Notes: generated from the sequence alone by a model not told the origin. Numbered from the stretch's first letter, positions 41,071 through 50,912 are shown. The stretch: 64,000 nucleotides of DNA from Lachnoclostridium sp. UBA3262 (GCA_002362575.1 DEUM01000018.1:6231-70230); one strand, 5' to 3'. Numbers and translations are program-made.

Positions 41071-42876
41071 CTATCCTTCCTCTTGTCCGTTTTCTTCCTG
41101 TTCCGTAACCTCGATGCCCAACTCAGCAAGCTGACCGGCATCCACTGCACTCGGCGCTTCTGTCATAAGACAGGAGGCATCCTTTACTTTCGGGAACGCA
41201 ATGACCTCCCGGATGCTGTCTGCTTTCGCCATCAGCATAATCACACGGTCGAGCCCGTATGCCAGCCCCGCATGAGGGGGAACACCGTATTGGAATGCAT
41301 TCAGCAAAAATCCGAACTGCTCCTTCGCATCCTCCTCGGCAAATCCAAGCGCCTTGAAAATTCTCTCCTGTACATCGTTCTGATGGATACGGATAGAACC
41401 ACCGCCAAGCTCCGTACCATTTAACACAATATCATATGCCTGTGAGCGTACACGCCCCGGCTCGGATTCCAGATATGGCAAATCCTCCTCTAACGGCATT
41501 GTAAACGGATGATGCGTTGCCTGGTAGCGTCCCAAATCCTCATTGTACTCAAGTAAAGGAAAGTCCGTTACCCAGAGGAAATTGTATACATTCTTATCGA
41601 GAAGCTCCATCTGCCTTGCCAGCTCCAGACGAAGGTTTCCGAGAACATCCCATACTACTTTATTTTTGTCGGCAGCAAAGAGAAGTAAATCTCCCGGCTC
41701 GCCGTCCATAGCTGCCACAAGTTTCGAAAGTTCTTCCTCTGTCATAAACTTGGCAAAGGAGGATTTATAAGTGCCGTCCTCATTGACGCAGAGATACGCA
41801 AGCCCCTTTGCGCCGAAATCCTTTGCAAAGTCAACCAGCTTGTCTATCTTTTTACGTGGCATTGCGCCCTGTCCCTTCGCGTTGATACCCCGGACGGAAC
41901 CACCATTTTCAACAGCACCGGTAAAGACGCCGAAACCGCAGTCCTTCACTATCTCTGTCACATCCTTAAGCTCCATGCCAAAACGGGTGTCCGGCCGGTC
42001 TGAACCGAAACGGTCCATCGCCTCCTGCCATGACATACGAGGAATCGGCAGTGAGATATCGACGTCAACAAGCTTAAATATCTTTTTCAAAAGCCGCTCA
42101 TTCACATCTATAACATCATCCATATCAGCAAACGAAAGCTCCATATCAATCTGCGTAAACTCCGGCTGGCGGTCCGCACGCAAATCCTCATCACGGAAAC
42201 ACCTTGCAATCTGGAAATACCTATCGAAGCCGGAACACATCAAAAGCTGTTTGAGCAGCTGCGGACTCTGCGGCAGCGCATAAAAACTGCCCGGATGCAC
42301 GCGGCTTGGCACGATATAATCTCTCGCCCCCTCCGGTGTACTCTTTATTAACATCGGCGTCTCAATCTCCAGAAAGCCTTCTTCGGAAAGAAACTCCCTT
42401 ACCTCCATGGCAACTTTACTCCGCAGAATCAGATTTCTCTGCAAATCCGGTCTGCGCAAATCGAGATAACGGTATTTCAGGCGCAAATCATCTTTTGTTT
42501 TAGAATTCTCCTCAATCGGAAACGGCGGCGTCTCAGACTCCGACAGAATCCGAATATCCCTTGCCACCACTTCGATTTCCCCAGTGGCTAGATTTTCATT
42601 TACCGCCCCCGAACGTTTCGTAACCTCTCCCGTTACTGCCACGACAAACTCACTGCGGAGCTTCGCCGCCTTTTCAAAGCCTTCGCTTCCTATATTGCTT
42701 TCCTCAAAAATCAACTGGATGATACCGGAGCGGTCGCGCAAATCGACAAACACAATTCCTCCCTTATTCCGGCTTTTCTGCACCCAGCCCATGACTGTCA
42801 CGGTCTGTCCGATATGTTCTGTCGTCAGCTCTGCACAAAGGCAGGTGCGCTTTAATCCTCTCATTGATTCCGCCAT
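41071..42876 (-). CDS. aspS: Aspartyl-tRNA synthetase
   Basis: A 601-residue bacterial-type class II synthetase with OB anticodon domain, catalytic core and GAD insert. Seen: GWVQKSRNKGGIVFVDLRDR, the motif 2 region YFQIARCFRDEDLRADRQPE followed by FTQIDMELSF, and the motif 3 stretch PPHAGLAYGLDRVIMLM. Start ATG 42876 has AGGAGG. It follows hisS by 22 bp. Whether it is discriminating or also charges tRNA-Asn cannot be read here; no gatCAB is in the window. Confidence 0.97.
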   Translation of the reverse strand: MAESMRGLKRTCLCAELTTEHIGQTVTVMGWVQKSRNKGGIVFVDLRDRSGIIQLIFEESNIGSEGFEKAAKLRSEFVVAVTGEVTKRSGAVNENLATGEIEVVARDIRILSESETPPFPIEENSKTKDDLRLKYRYLDLRRPDLQRNLILRSKVAMEVREFLSEEGFLEIETPMLIKSTPEGARDYIVPSRVHPGSFYALPQSPQLLKQLLMCSGFDRYFQIARCFRDEDLRADRQPEFTQIDMELSFADMDDVIDVNERLLKKIFKLVDVDISLPIPRMSWQEAMDRFGSDRPDTRFGMELKDVTEIVKDCGFGVFTGAVENGGSVRGINAKGQGAMPRKKIDKLVDFAKDFGAKGLAYLCVNEDGTYKSSFAKFMTEEELSKLVAAMDGEPGDLLLFAADKNKVVWDVLGNLRLELARQMELLDKNVYNFLWVTDFPLLEYNEDLGRYQATHHPFTMPLEEDLPYLESEPGRVRSQAYDIVLNGTELGGGSIRIHQNDVQERIFKALGFAEEDAKEQFGFLLNAFQYGVPPHAGLAYGLDRVIMLMAKADSIREVIAFPKVKDASCLMTEAPSAVDAGQLAELGIEVTEQEENGQEEG

Positions 42877-42898
42877 TCTTATTTCCTCCTCTTACCTT

Positions 42899-44149
42899 TT
42901 AATTCTGAAAAAATTCCGTAATGTCGCTATAACCTTCTGCGGTCAACTGTTCCTTCTGGAATTTCTTATTTTTCTTCATCATACTGATATTTACCTGAAT
43001 ACCTTGCTCTCGCTCTGTCTTTGCCTTCTCAATCACCTCTGCCATCAGCGCCGGAGACGCCTTTTTATCTACCAGATATGCTTTCTTTTCTGCTGCTTCC
43101 GGTACTTTATAGTCTCTCTCGAGCAAAAGCATGACAATGCGCTCAAAGCCAATCGAAAAGCCGCAGGCACATGTATCGTTACCGGTAAACTTGCCAATCA
43201 TCTCATCATAGCGTCCGCCGCCGCCGACAGAACCGCCGAACTCGTCCATCGCTATCTCAAAAATCGGGCCTGTGTAGTAGGACATCCCTCTTACAAGCGT
43301 CGGATCAAAAGAAATTCTAAAATCCGCCTCTTTCAGCTTTTCTACCGTAGAAATAATGACTTCCAAGTCCTCTGCTACGCCATTTTCAAGACTATCACCC
43401 AGCGTCTCTTTCATATAGTGTATGCCGGCAATATCATTTGTCACTGTCTCAAACAGAGTCCTGCATCGGTCAACGGTCTCAGCACTATATCCGGCCTCTG
43501 ACAGCTCTGCCTCCACACCCTCCATGCCAATTTTATCCATCTTATCTAATATAATAAAGACATCGTCATAACTTTCTTCCGGGAAGCCGCAATATTTTGC
43601 CATGCCTTTCAGCATCTTCCGGTTATTGATACGAATTGTAAAGTTCTTGAAATCCAGCTTGCCAAGCAATGTCGTAGTCGCCAGAATCAGCTCAATCTCT
43701 GCCAGATATGTCGGCTCGCCGAGAATATCAATATCACACTGCATAAATTGTCTGAAACGTCCACGCTGCGGACGGTCAGCCCGCCATACATTTCCCATTT
43801 GTAATGCTTTAAATGGTGAAGGCAGTTCATTCACATTATTCGCATAATACCTTGACAGTGGCACGGTTAAATCGTAGCGAAGTCCGCTGTCTACCAAATC
43901 TGCCTCGGTTTCTGCCGTCTCCAGCTTCAGCTTCTGCCCTCTCTTTAAAATCTTAAAGATTAGTTTCTCATTTTCACCGCCCTGTTTGCTGTTCAGGTTT
44001 TCAATATGCTCCACACAAGGCGTTTCAATCGACTGGAAGCCATATGTCTTATATGTCTCCTTAATCTGGCGAATCACGTAATCACGGATTTCCATTTCCT
44101 TTGGTAAAATATCTTTCATTCCCGTCGTCGGTTTTTTCTTTAATGCCAT
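42899..44149 (-). CDS. hisS: Histidyl-tRNA synthetase
   Basis: A 416-residue class II synthetase. Seen: GMKDILPKEMEIRDYV at the start, LRYDLTVPLSRYYANN, MGNVWRADRPQRGRFRQFMQ (motif 2), LVRGMSYYTGPIFEIAMDEF, and GFSIGFERIVMLLLE (motif 3). Its start overlaps the end of hemZ by 10 bp, showing coupling. aspS is 22 bp downstream, a conserved Firmicute pair. It carries no leader of its own, so T-box control, if any, would be at the head of the operon. Confidence 0.97.
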   Translation of the reverse strand: MALKKKPTTGMKDILPKEMEIRDYVIRQIKETYKTYGFQSIETPCVEHIENLNSKQGGENEKLIFKILKRGQKLKLETAETEADLVDSGLRYDLTVPLSRYYANNVNELPSPFKALQMGNVWRADRPQRGRFRQFMQCDIDILGEPTYLAEIELILATTTLLGKLDFKNFTIRINNRKMLKGMAKYCGFPEESYDDVFIILDKMDKIGMEGVEAELSEAGYSAETVDRCRTLFETVTNDIAGIHYMKETLGDSLENGVAEDLEVIISTVEKLKEADFRISFDPTLVRGMSYYTGPIFEIAMDEFGGSVGGGGRYDEMIGKFTGNDTCACGFSIGFERIVMLLLERDYKVPEAAEKKAYLVDKKASPALMAEVIEKAKTEREQGIQVNISMMKKNKKFQKEQLTAEGYSDITEFFQN

Positions 44150-45579
44150 AAATTTTCCTCTTTTCTCTCTATCATTTCATCAATACGCGAAATATAATCA
44201 TCCACGCTTTTTACATTTTCAATCCGCTCCATCCGGTTCTCCCCATGTATCACATACTTGGTAGAACCTCCGCTTCCCAGCGCCAGAATCGTCTCTAACT
44301 CCTCCATTATGAAAATATTGTAAAGACATTCCTTCCCGGGTTTTGCATAGGCGACATTTTCCTGATTGGTATTTCTCGTCGTCCCTGCCTTATTTTTCTG
44401 ACGGTACATATAATAGGGGGCATAGCCTTTCTCACGGAGATATTTACCGCTGTAGCTCTGCAGAACCGGAATCAGTTCATCCTCTTTCCGAATCCCCTCT
44501 CCTGCTTCCATCTGTTCACGCCGCATACGGGAAGCCCGCTTGATAACCAGTGTATGCACGGTCACACTGTCAGGGTTTAATTCTGCAATGCGCTCCATTG
44601 TCGCATGGAAATCCTCCTCGTTCTCCTCTGGCAGCCCGACAATCAAATCCATATTGATATTGTCAAAGCCGATTTTCCTTGCCATATGATATACATCTTC
44701 TATCTGTTCTACCGTATGCTTTCGTCCCAAAAGCTCCAGCGTATGCTGTCTCATCGTCTGCGGGTTAATGGAAATTCTCGTCACCCCCGCCTTTTTCATA
44801 ATCAAAAGCTTTTCTCTATTTATGCTGTCCGGACGTCCTGCCTCTACCGTAAATTCTGCCGTACTTTTCACCGGAAGATGCCGGTGAATCATATCCAATA
44901 ATCGCTGAAACTGCGGCTCATTCAGAGAGGTCGGTGTCCCCCCGCCTACATATATCGTATGTAATTCATATCCAGCAAATTTTCTTCCTGCATATGCTAT
45001 TTCCTTTTCCAATGCAGTCAGATAATCGTCTGCCTTTTTTTCATACCGTTTATAGTCGTAGGAAGAAAAGGAACAATACTGGCAGATAGAGGGGCAAAAA
45101 GGAATTCCAATGTAAATATTATAACCTCTCTCATGGTTAAAAGGACGAATCAGCTCATACTCCTTTTCGGCAACATCCATTGCAAGTCCTGCTTTTTCAT
45201 CGCTTACCTTATATTCTTTTTTCAGGCAATCCATAATCTGCCTCTTATCCATACCTGCCATTTTCATTCTCAGCGGTATTTTTGCCGGACGGATTCCCGT
45301 AAGGATTCCCCACGGCAGAGCACGTCCGCTTATCTTTACAAAGGTTTGGTAAACAAGGCTCTTTACCACATTTTTTGTGTACCCCTCCGGCACTTCCTCC
45401 TCCAGCATCAACTCGCCCTCTACATAGCAGCGCAGAGGATAGCCCGCTTTTCCTTCCCAGTCCTCCAGACATACAACCTCACAAGTTTTTTCTGGGAAAA
45501 AGCTGAGTGCCAATGCCTTTAAATCATAGGAGAACTCTCCCGGACGCCGTGTATTCTTCTTTATTTCAAACCGTATCAT
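44140..45579 (-). CDS. hemZ: Coproporphyrinogen dehydrogenase HemZ-like radical SAM protein
   Basis: A 479-residue radical-SAM enzyme of the oxygen-independent coproporphyrinogen oxidase group (HemZ type, with an N-terminal extension of about 160 residues). Seen: the iron-sulfur site IPFCPSICQYCSFSSYDYKR (CX3CX2C), the SAM motifs YVGGGTPTSLN and VEAGRPDSI, then RISINPQTMRQHTLELLGR and DLIVGLPEENEEDF. Whether it truly acts on porphyrins in this organism is uncertain; in anaerobes lacking haem synthesis, homologues may handle haem or other substrates. It lies between the hydrolase gene and hisS, as in many Clostridia. Confidence 0.88.
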   Translation of the reverse strand: MIRFEIKKNTRRPGEFSYDLKALALSFFPEKTCEVVCLEDWEGKAGYPLRCYVEGELMLEEEVPEGYTKNVVKSLVYQTFVKISGRALPWGILTGIRPAKIPLRMKMAGMDKRQIMDCLKKEYKVSDEKAGLAMDVAEKEYELIRPFNHERGYNIYIGIPFCPSICQYCSFSSYDYKRYEKKADDYLTALEKEIAYAGRKFAGYELHTIYVGGGTPTSLNEPQFQRLLDMIHRHLPVKSTAEFTVEAGRPDSINREKLLIMKKAGVTRISINPQTMRQHTLELLGRKHTVEQIEDVYHMARKIGFDNINMDLIVGLPEENEEDFHATMERIAELNPDSVTVHTLVIKRASRMRREQMEAGEGIRKEDELIPVLQSYSGKYLREKGYAPYYMYRQKNKAGTTRNTNQENVAYAKPGKECLYNIFIMEELETILALGSGGSTKYVIHGENRMERIENVKSVDDYISRIDEMIERKEENLWH

Positions 45580-45605
45580 CTCAATCTCTCGCTCACTGCC
45601 TCCAT

Positions 45606-46232
45606 TCAGGCATATGGATTATTTTCTTTCTCATAAGCGACATCCGTTTCCGGTCCATGTCCGGGATAAATCTTTACATCCGATGGCAATGTAAGAACCT
45701 TTTCCTTAATAGAGGCAGAGAGCTGGCTCCAATTTCCCGTAGGAAAATCCGTGCGCCCCACCGACTCCATAAAAATCGTATCTCCGCTAAAGAGTATTTT
45801 TTCTTTTTCCATGTAATAACAGCAACTGCCGATGGTATGCCCCGGTGTGTGAATAACCCGGAATTTCATATCAGCAATCTCCAGTACCTGTCCATCTTTT
45901 AAATAATATTCTGCCTCAAGCGCCACCTCATTTCTCACCATAGCCGAACCATTCAACGACGAATCCGCCAAAAGCTCTTTCTCCCTATCACAGACATACA
46001 GCCTGCCGCCTGCCATAGAAATCAGTTCACTGACTCCCGTAATATGGTCGAAATGCCCGTGAGTCAAAAGAATTCCTTCATTCTTCAATCCTTTTCTCTC
46101 TATATAGTTAGCAATTTTGTCCGCATCCTCGCCCGGATCTACCACGATACAGGATGTACTTCCCTTCTTATTGACAATATAGCAGTTTGTCTGAACCGGG
46201 CCGACGGTCAGCACTGCAATCTCAATTTCCAT
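45606..46232 (-). CDS. Metallo-beta-lactamase-fold hydrolase, glyoxalase II-like
   Basis: A 208-residue hydrolase. Seen: the metal motif LTHGHFDHITG at about residues 57-67, VIHTPGHTIGSCCYY, ILFSGDTIFMESVGRTDFP and KIYPGHGPETDV, all in the order of the glyoxalase II/YcbL-type thioesterases. Its size and lack of the C-terminal glyoxalase II domain point to a general thioester or lactone hydrolase. Its place between relA and hemZ is conserved in Firmicutes. The start follows AAGGAGAG. Confidence 0.9.
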   Translation of the reverse strand: MEIEIAVLTVGPVQTNCYIVNKKGSTSCIVVDPGEDADKIANYIERKGLKNEGILLTHGHFDHITGVSELISMAGGRLYVCDREKELLADSSLNGSAMVRNEVALEAEYYLKDGQVLEIADMKFRVIHTPGHTIGSCCYYMEKEKILFSGDTIFMESVGRTDFPTGNWSQLSASIKEKVLTLPSDVKIYPGHGPETDVAYEKENNPYA

Positions 46233-46256
46233 TCCGATACGCTCTCCTTTCTATAT

Positions 46257-48578
46257 CTAACCATTTGTGCTACGCTCAATATCGGTAACGCTCTCCACAC
46301 TTTTCAACTTTCTGACAAGCGTATCCAGCTGCTCCACGCCCTTTGTCTCAAAGCCAACTGATATAATTGCTTTTTCCTGTTTTGTCGTACGGACGTTCAT
46401 TGATTTTACATCAATTTTATTCTCTGTAAATATTCTGGATATATCGAGCAGTACACCGCTCCGGTTATAACAGTAAATCACAATTTCCACCGGATAGAAC
46501 TCGTCATTTTCTTTCGCTTCCGGACTCCACTCTGCCTCAATCAGGCGGTTCCACTCGTCATGCGGAAGGTTTATGATATTCACGCAGTCCGTCCGGTGAA
46601 TGGAAACTCCCCGTCCCCTTGTCACAAAACCAACTATCTCATCCCCCGGTACCGGACTGCAGCATTTCGAAAAACGAACTGCCAAATCAGAAAGTCCTTC
46701 TACGATAATTCCACTCTTACTCTTGAGCCGCTCAGACGGAGTTTTCCCTGCTACCTCCTTGGCCTCTTTTGCGCTTTCAACTACTTTACTTACCTGTGCA
46801 TCCGAAACAATCCTTGAATTCTTTTTCTCGTACTCAGCCCGCAGTTTATTGACAACCTGACCTTCCTTCAGACCTCCGTGCCCGATTGCGGCACAGACGG
46901 ATTCCCAATCCTTAAAGCCGTACTTTCGAATACAGCCTGCCGTGTACTCCGGCTTGAGAAGCGGCGCCAGATCAATTCCTTTCGTCTTGCAGTATGTGTG
47001 CAGAAGTTCCTTTCCACGGATGATATTATCCTCCTTAAATTCATTCCGGAACCACTGGTTTATTTTATTTTTTGCCTGTGTACTTTTTACAATTTTCAGC
47101 CAGTCACGACTTGGCCCTTTGCTATTCTGGCTTGTGAGAATCGCCACCCGGTCTCCATTTTGGATTTCATAATCCATTTTTACAATATTTCCATTCACTC
47201 TGGCGCCAACCATTTTATTCCCTACAGCACTGTGCACGGCATAGGCAAAATCAATCGGCGTCGAACCAGCTGGCAGATTTTTTACATCACCATTCGGTGT
47301 AAAACAGTAAATTCGGTCGGAAAACAAATCCAAATCACTCTTTATGACACTCAAAAACTCTTTATTGTCATCCATATCATGCTGCCATTCCAGAATCCGG
47401 CGCAGCCATGCCATCTTTTCTTCCTCGCTCTTTGCCGAGGAGTCACTGCTTCCGCTCTCCTTATACTTCCAGTGCGCAGCAATACCGTACTCTGCCGTAC
47501 GGTGCATCTCATATGTGCGAATCTGAATTTCAAACGGCTGGCCGTTTGGCCCAATCAGCGTTGTATGAAGGGACTGGTAATGGTTTGGCTTCGGCATGGC
47601 AATATAATCCTTAAAACGCCCCGGAATCGGCTTATACATCTCATGTATAATACCGAGCGCCGTATAGCACTCCTGATCGGTATCCACTATAATTCTTATG
47701 GCAAATAAATCATATATCTGGTCCAGTGATTTATTCTGGTTTACCATTTTCCGATATATACTGAATAAATGCTTCACGCGCCCATCTATCGTTGCCTTAA
47801 TATTATTTTCTTTCAGCTTTGTCTCTACTTCCTCCATGATGTCTTTCACAAAGGTTTCCTTTGAATCCTTAATTGCATTAAACCGCTCGCCCAGCTCTTT
47901 GTAGCTCTCCGGCTCCAGATACTGCAGGGATAAATCATCGAGCTCTACCTTTACCTTAGATATACCTAGTCGTTCCGCAATCGGAGCATAAATATCCATC
48001 GTCTCACGGGATTTTTCCTTCTGCTTTTCCGGAGTCATAAATCCCAGCGTCCGCATATTGTGAAGACGGTCAGCCAGCTTAATAATGATGACACGGATAT
48101 CCTTCGCCATTGCAAGGAACATTTTTCTGAGATTTTCTGCCTGCAGCTCTATTTTGTCCGCCGAGTAGTTTAACTGTGTCAGTTTCGTAACTCCATCCAC
48201 CAAAGCGGCAATTTCTTCACTAAACAGTTCAGTCAAATCCTCTGTCGTATACTTCGTATCCTCTACAACATCATGAAGTAGACCTCCGACAATCGTTTCT
48301 TTATCCATTTCAAGCTGTGCCAGTATAATTGCGACACAGACAGGATGAATCAGATAGGGCTCTCCCGACTTTCGTTTCTGCCCTTTATGGGCGTCCTTTG
48401 CCAGCTCATATGCCCTCGTAATAATATCTAAATCGCTGGAGGGATGATAGTTGCTAACCGTCTTTAATAAAACCCGAAACAGTACGTCCGGATCTGTAAA
48501 ATCTGGTGGAATCAGCGCTGTGGATAATTCTCCGGTATCAAAGGTCTCAACTAATCCTGTCGTTTTTTCCTTATCCAT
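46257..48578 (-). CDS. relA: Bifunctional (p)ppGpp synthetase/hydrolase
   Basis: A 773-residue Rel protein controlling the stringent response. Seen: the HD hydrolase domain (SGEPYLIHPVCVAIILAQLE, GGLLHDVVEDTKYT, IKLADRLHNMRTLGF), the synthetase domain (RFKDYIAMPKPNHYQSLHTT, AEYGIAAHWKYKE), a TGS domain (YCFTPNGDVKNLPAGSTPID), and a C-terminal ACT domain (RSGVLLDISRIFTENKIDVK). An intact HD motif means hydrolysis as well as synthesis. ATG 48578 has AGGAGAG; an in-frame ATG at 48611 is upstream of it. It heads the operon to galM, after a region of palindromic repeats. Confidence 0.96.
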   Translation of the reverse strand: MDKEKTTGLVETFDTGELSTALIPPDFTDPDVLFRVLLKTVSNYHPSSDLDIITRAYELAKDAHKGQKRKSGEPYLIHPVCVAIILAQLEMDKETIVGGLLHDVVEDTKYTTEDLTELFSEEIAALVDGVTKLTQLNYSADKIELQAENLRKMFLAMAKDIRVIIIKLADRLHNMRTLGFMTPEKQKEKSRETMDIYAPIAERLGISKVKVELDDLSLQYLEPESYKELGERFNAIKDSKETFVKDIMEEVETKLKENNIKATIDGRVKHLFSIYRKMVNQNKSLDQIYDLFAIRIIVDTDQECYTALGIIHEMYKPIPGRFKDYIAMPKPNHYQSLHTTLIGPNGQPFEIQIRTYEMHRTAEYGIAAHWKYKESGSSDSSAKSEEEKMAWLRRILEWQHDMDDNKEFLSVIKSDLDLFSDRIYCFTPNGDVKNLPAGSTPIDFAYAVHSAVGNKMVGARVNGNIVKMDYEIQNGDRVAILTSQNSKGPSRDWLKIVKSTQAKNKINQWFRNEFKEDNIIRGKELLHTYCKTKGIDLAPLLKPEYTAGCIRKYGFKDWESVCAAIGHGGLKEGQVVNKLRAEYEKKNSRIVSDAQVSKVVESAKEAKEVAGKTPSERLKSKSGIIVEGLSDLAVRFSKCCSPVPGDEIVGFVTRGRGVSIHRTDCVNIINLPHDEWNRLIEAEWSPEAKENDEFYPVEIVIYCYNRSGVLLDISRIFTENKIDVKSMNVRTTKQEKAIISVGFETKGVEQLDTLVRKLKSVESVTDIERSTNG

Positions 48579-48701
48579 ACGTTCTCTCCTCTCCCTTCTG
48601 CGTGTGTACACGAAACCAAAATTCTGGTTCTGTTAAAATTACATAGCTGTTTCTTATTATAAATGTGTTTTCACGAAAATGCAACGGCTAAAGCTGGAAT
48701 G

Positions 48702-48916
48702 TTTGTATTAAGTCATCGTTGGGAATTATTTTCGGTTCCGCATTTAGATGAAAAAAGTTTACTTGCATGGGCGCTTCCGCTAAACAAGCACGCAGTGGTA
48801 TGGATATGCAAAATACGCATATCACATACCAGCGCACTTGTAACCCATGCTCCGCAATTCTTTTTTCATCTAAATGCTGGAATTCAAAAAAATTCAACAC
48901 GCTTTCTTAATACAAA
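48702..48916. repeat. 215-bp nested imperfect palindrome upstream of relA
   Basis: The ends are TTTGTATTAAG and CTTAATACAAA. Inside, GCATTTAGATGAAAAAAG and its reverse complement flank a GCATGGG/CCCATGC pair, and the centre is a TGGTATG-GATATGC hairpin around AAAATAC. The symmetry produces mirror-image open frames on both strands that I do not believe are genes. It abuts the 48918 repeat. Confidence 0.75.
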
Positions 48917-48917
48917 T

Positions 48918-48995
48918 CCGCCGCCCCTCGCAAAACTCTCTATCTGCTGTCATTTGCCCTCGCCTTTTGCAGCAGATATCTCAGACAATGCCTGA
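48918..48995. repeat. Short copy of the dispersed palindrome (core only)
   Basis: It begins CCGCCGCCCCTCGCAAAACT and carries TCTGCTGTCATTT and GCCTTTTGCAG, in the same order as in the 26179-26553 element, then a block like that element's other arm with the central spacer lost. CCGCCGC and GCGGCGG close it into a hairpin. Confidence 0.65.
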
Positions 48996-49031
48996 GCGGC
49001 GGAGCACTTTCGTAAATCACAAAACTCCCTG

Positions 49032-49925
49032 TCACTCTGCGGACAGGGTAACATTTTTCCCATCCGACACTGCCCGGACTGTTCCCATTTTATCCGTCCG
49101 GTACACCTGCACATCCTCATCCTCTAACCGAGCCAGAACCTCCGCGTGCGGATGTCCGTAAGAATTTTCTTTTCCACAGCTGATGATTCCATACACCGGA
49201 TCTGCCTTCTTCAAAAACGCGTCCCCGGTCGCCGTATAGCTTCCGTGATGGCCGAGTTTCAGCACATCACACTGAATATCATATCCTTTTTTCAGAATGT
49301 CCTCCTCCGCCTCCTCCTCGGCGTCGCCCATAAAGAGAAAGCGGTTCTTTCCGTACGCTGCCTGCACAACGAGCGAATGGTTATTCGCATCCTTATAATT
49401 TTTCCCCGGCGACAGAAAACGGATGACTAAGTTTTCATCGTATGTATATTCCTTTCCGATTTTCGGCATCTGTGCCTTCTTCTTCCTGCTTTTCAGCGCA
49501 TTTAGCACATCCTGATAAGTCTTTGTCGTCTTTTTCGCCTCCGGCATATATACGGTTTCTACCGGAATACTCCTGATTACATCATCCAGCCCCCCTACAT
49601 GGTCGCTGTCCGGATGCGTTCCGACGAGTATATCCAATTTTTTCACTCCGACATTTTTTAAATACTGCACAACCGTTTTTCCCTTACTGTTATTCCCCGC
49701 ATCAATCAGCATATGAAAGCTGCCCTTTGAAATCAGGGTAGCGTCCCCCTGTCCTACATCTATGTAGGAAACGATTAACTGTTTTCCATCCGCCGGCGGT
49801 ACATTTGTCAGCGTGTCCTGCGGAGATGAGCCTCCAAGAATCCGGTATAACAGTGCCGCAATAATAATGAATACCGGCACAAGGAGACGGCCAATCACCG
49901 CCCGTTTTTGCTGTTTTGAAGCCAT
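49032..49925 (-). CDS. Membrane-anchored ComEC-like metallo-beta-lactamase-fold hydrolase
   Basis: A 297-residue protein with one N-terminal membrane helix (LLVPVFIIIAALLYRILGG) and an extracellular hydrolase domain like the C-terminal part of ComEC/Rec2. Seen: SYIDVGQGDATLIS, HMLIDAGNNSKG, the metal motif GTHPDSDHVGGLDD, FLFMGDAEEEAEEDIL, and LKLGHHGSYTAT. ComEC-type domains are thought to degrade the non-transported DNA strand; a stand-alone form may be a secreted nuclease or phosphodiesterase. It has no com neighbours. The start has GGAAAG-type spacing before ATG 49925. Confidence 0.88.
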   Translation of the reverse strand: MASKQQKRAVIGRLLVPVFIIIAALLYRILGGSSPQDTLTNVPPADGKQLIVSYIDVGQGDATLISKGSFHMLIDAGNNSKGKTVVQYLKNVGVKKLDILVGTHPDSDHVGGLDDVIRSIPVETVYMPEAKKTTKTYQDVLNALKSRKKKAQMPKIGKEYTYDENLVIRFLSPGKNYKDANNHSLVVQAAYGKNRFLFMGDAEEEAEEDILKKGYDIQCDVLKLGHHGSYTATGDAFLKKADPVYGIISCGKENSYGHPHAEVLARLEDEDVQVYRTDKMGTVRAVSDGKNVTLSAE

Positions 49926-50126
49926 AATCTCACTCTTTCCTTCCTTTTAAAACATAAGTAAACCATGCTGCTTTATTTCTTTTATTGAAAGTATACTGTA
50001 GCATATCTCAGGCAGGATTTCAAGAATTGTAATTTATAATAAAAAGTGCTAGTCTGTCATTCCAATATATGGTATACTGAATAGGTAAAACAAGAATACA
50101 GACTACCAGCTAAAGGGGGTACTTTT

Positions 50127-50768
50127 ATGTTAAGACGAGCAACAAAAATTCCGTCAAAAGATAACAGCAAAATCAATTTAAAAGTATTAAATGGACATTT
50201 TGTGACAAGCAACTCACATATCAATTATTATATGGATATGACAACCTTGAAGGTTCGCCATAAGGAAGCTGCTGAGGTGGCAAAGACAATGGCAAAGGAA
50301 TACCAGTACAGCAAACCGATTGACACGATTGTCTGCATGGACGGCTGTGAAATCATCGGCGCCTGTCTGGCGGAGGAGCTTACGAAAAACGGTATTATGT
50401 CATTGAACCAGCACAATAGTCTCTATGTCATTACACCAGAGTTTGACAATAACAGCCAGATTATTTTCCGTGACAATCTCCAGCCTATGGTACGGGGAAA
50501 AAACATCCTGCTTCTCCTTGCGTCTGCTACGACCGGACGCACAATTGCAAGAAGCCTTGAATGTATACGGTATTATGGCGGTATTATTCAGGGAATTTCC
50601 GCAATTTTCAGCGCCGCCAAAGAAATATATGGCGAGCCGGTACACTGCATTTTCTCCACGGAAGATATACCAGATTATCAGACGTTCAGTCCGGGCGAAT
50701 GTCCTCATTGCAAAAATAACGAAAAGGTAGACGCGATTGTAAACGGTTTTGGCTATTCGGAGCTGTAG
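50127..50768 (+). CDS. PRTase-fold protein, orotate phosphoribosyltransferase-like
   Basis: A 213-residue protein with the type I phosphoribosyltransferase fold pattern: IDTIVCMDGCEIIGACLAEE, then the PRPP-loop region ILLLLASATTGRTIARSLEC. The usual acidic pair ahead of the loop (as in VDDVATTGGT) is replaced by Ala-Ser, so PRPP binding may be weakened and the role may be regulatory. The C-terminus has a CPHC pair. Related proteins are often annotated as orotate phosphoribosyltransferase, but no pyrimidine gene is near. ATG 50127 follows AAAGGGGG. A good terminator follows. Confidence 0.75.
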   Translation: MLRRATKIPSKDNSKINLKVLNGHFVTSNSHINYYMDMTTLKVRHKEAAEVAKTMAKEYQYSKPIDTIVCMDGCEIIGACLAEELTKNGIMSLNQHNSLYVITPEFDNNSQIIFRDNLQPMVRGKNILLLLASATTGRTIARSLECIRYYGGIIQGISAIFSAAKEIYGEPVHCIFSTEDIPDYQTFSPGECPHCKNNEKVDAIVNGFGYSEL

Positions 50769-50807
50769 ATTCGTTGGTACGAAAAAAATATATTACAGTG
50801 TTATAAA

Positions 50808-50845
50808 GGGCAGCACCTGTCACAATCAGGTACTGCCCCCTTTTT
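50808..50845 (+). terminator. Intrinsic terminator
   Basis: A 12-bp stem (GGGCAGCACCTG with CAGGTACTGCCC, one mismatch) with 7-nt loop followed by CCTTTTT. It ends the PRTase-like transcript and lies just before the IS200-type element. Confidence 0.85.
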
Positions 50846-50912
50846 GTATCATGGTTACAAATAAACCACCGGCTATGCCGGTGTGACCCGCATTAGCTTT
50901 AGCTACAAGAAA

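Noticed and set aside
48688..48900. Overlapping open frames on both strands upstream of relA
   Set aside because: They mirror each other because of the nested palindrome; no ribosome binding site.
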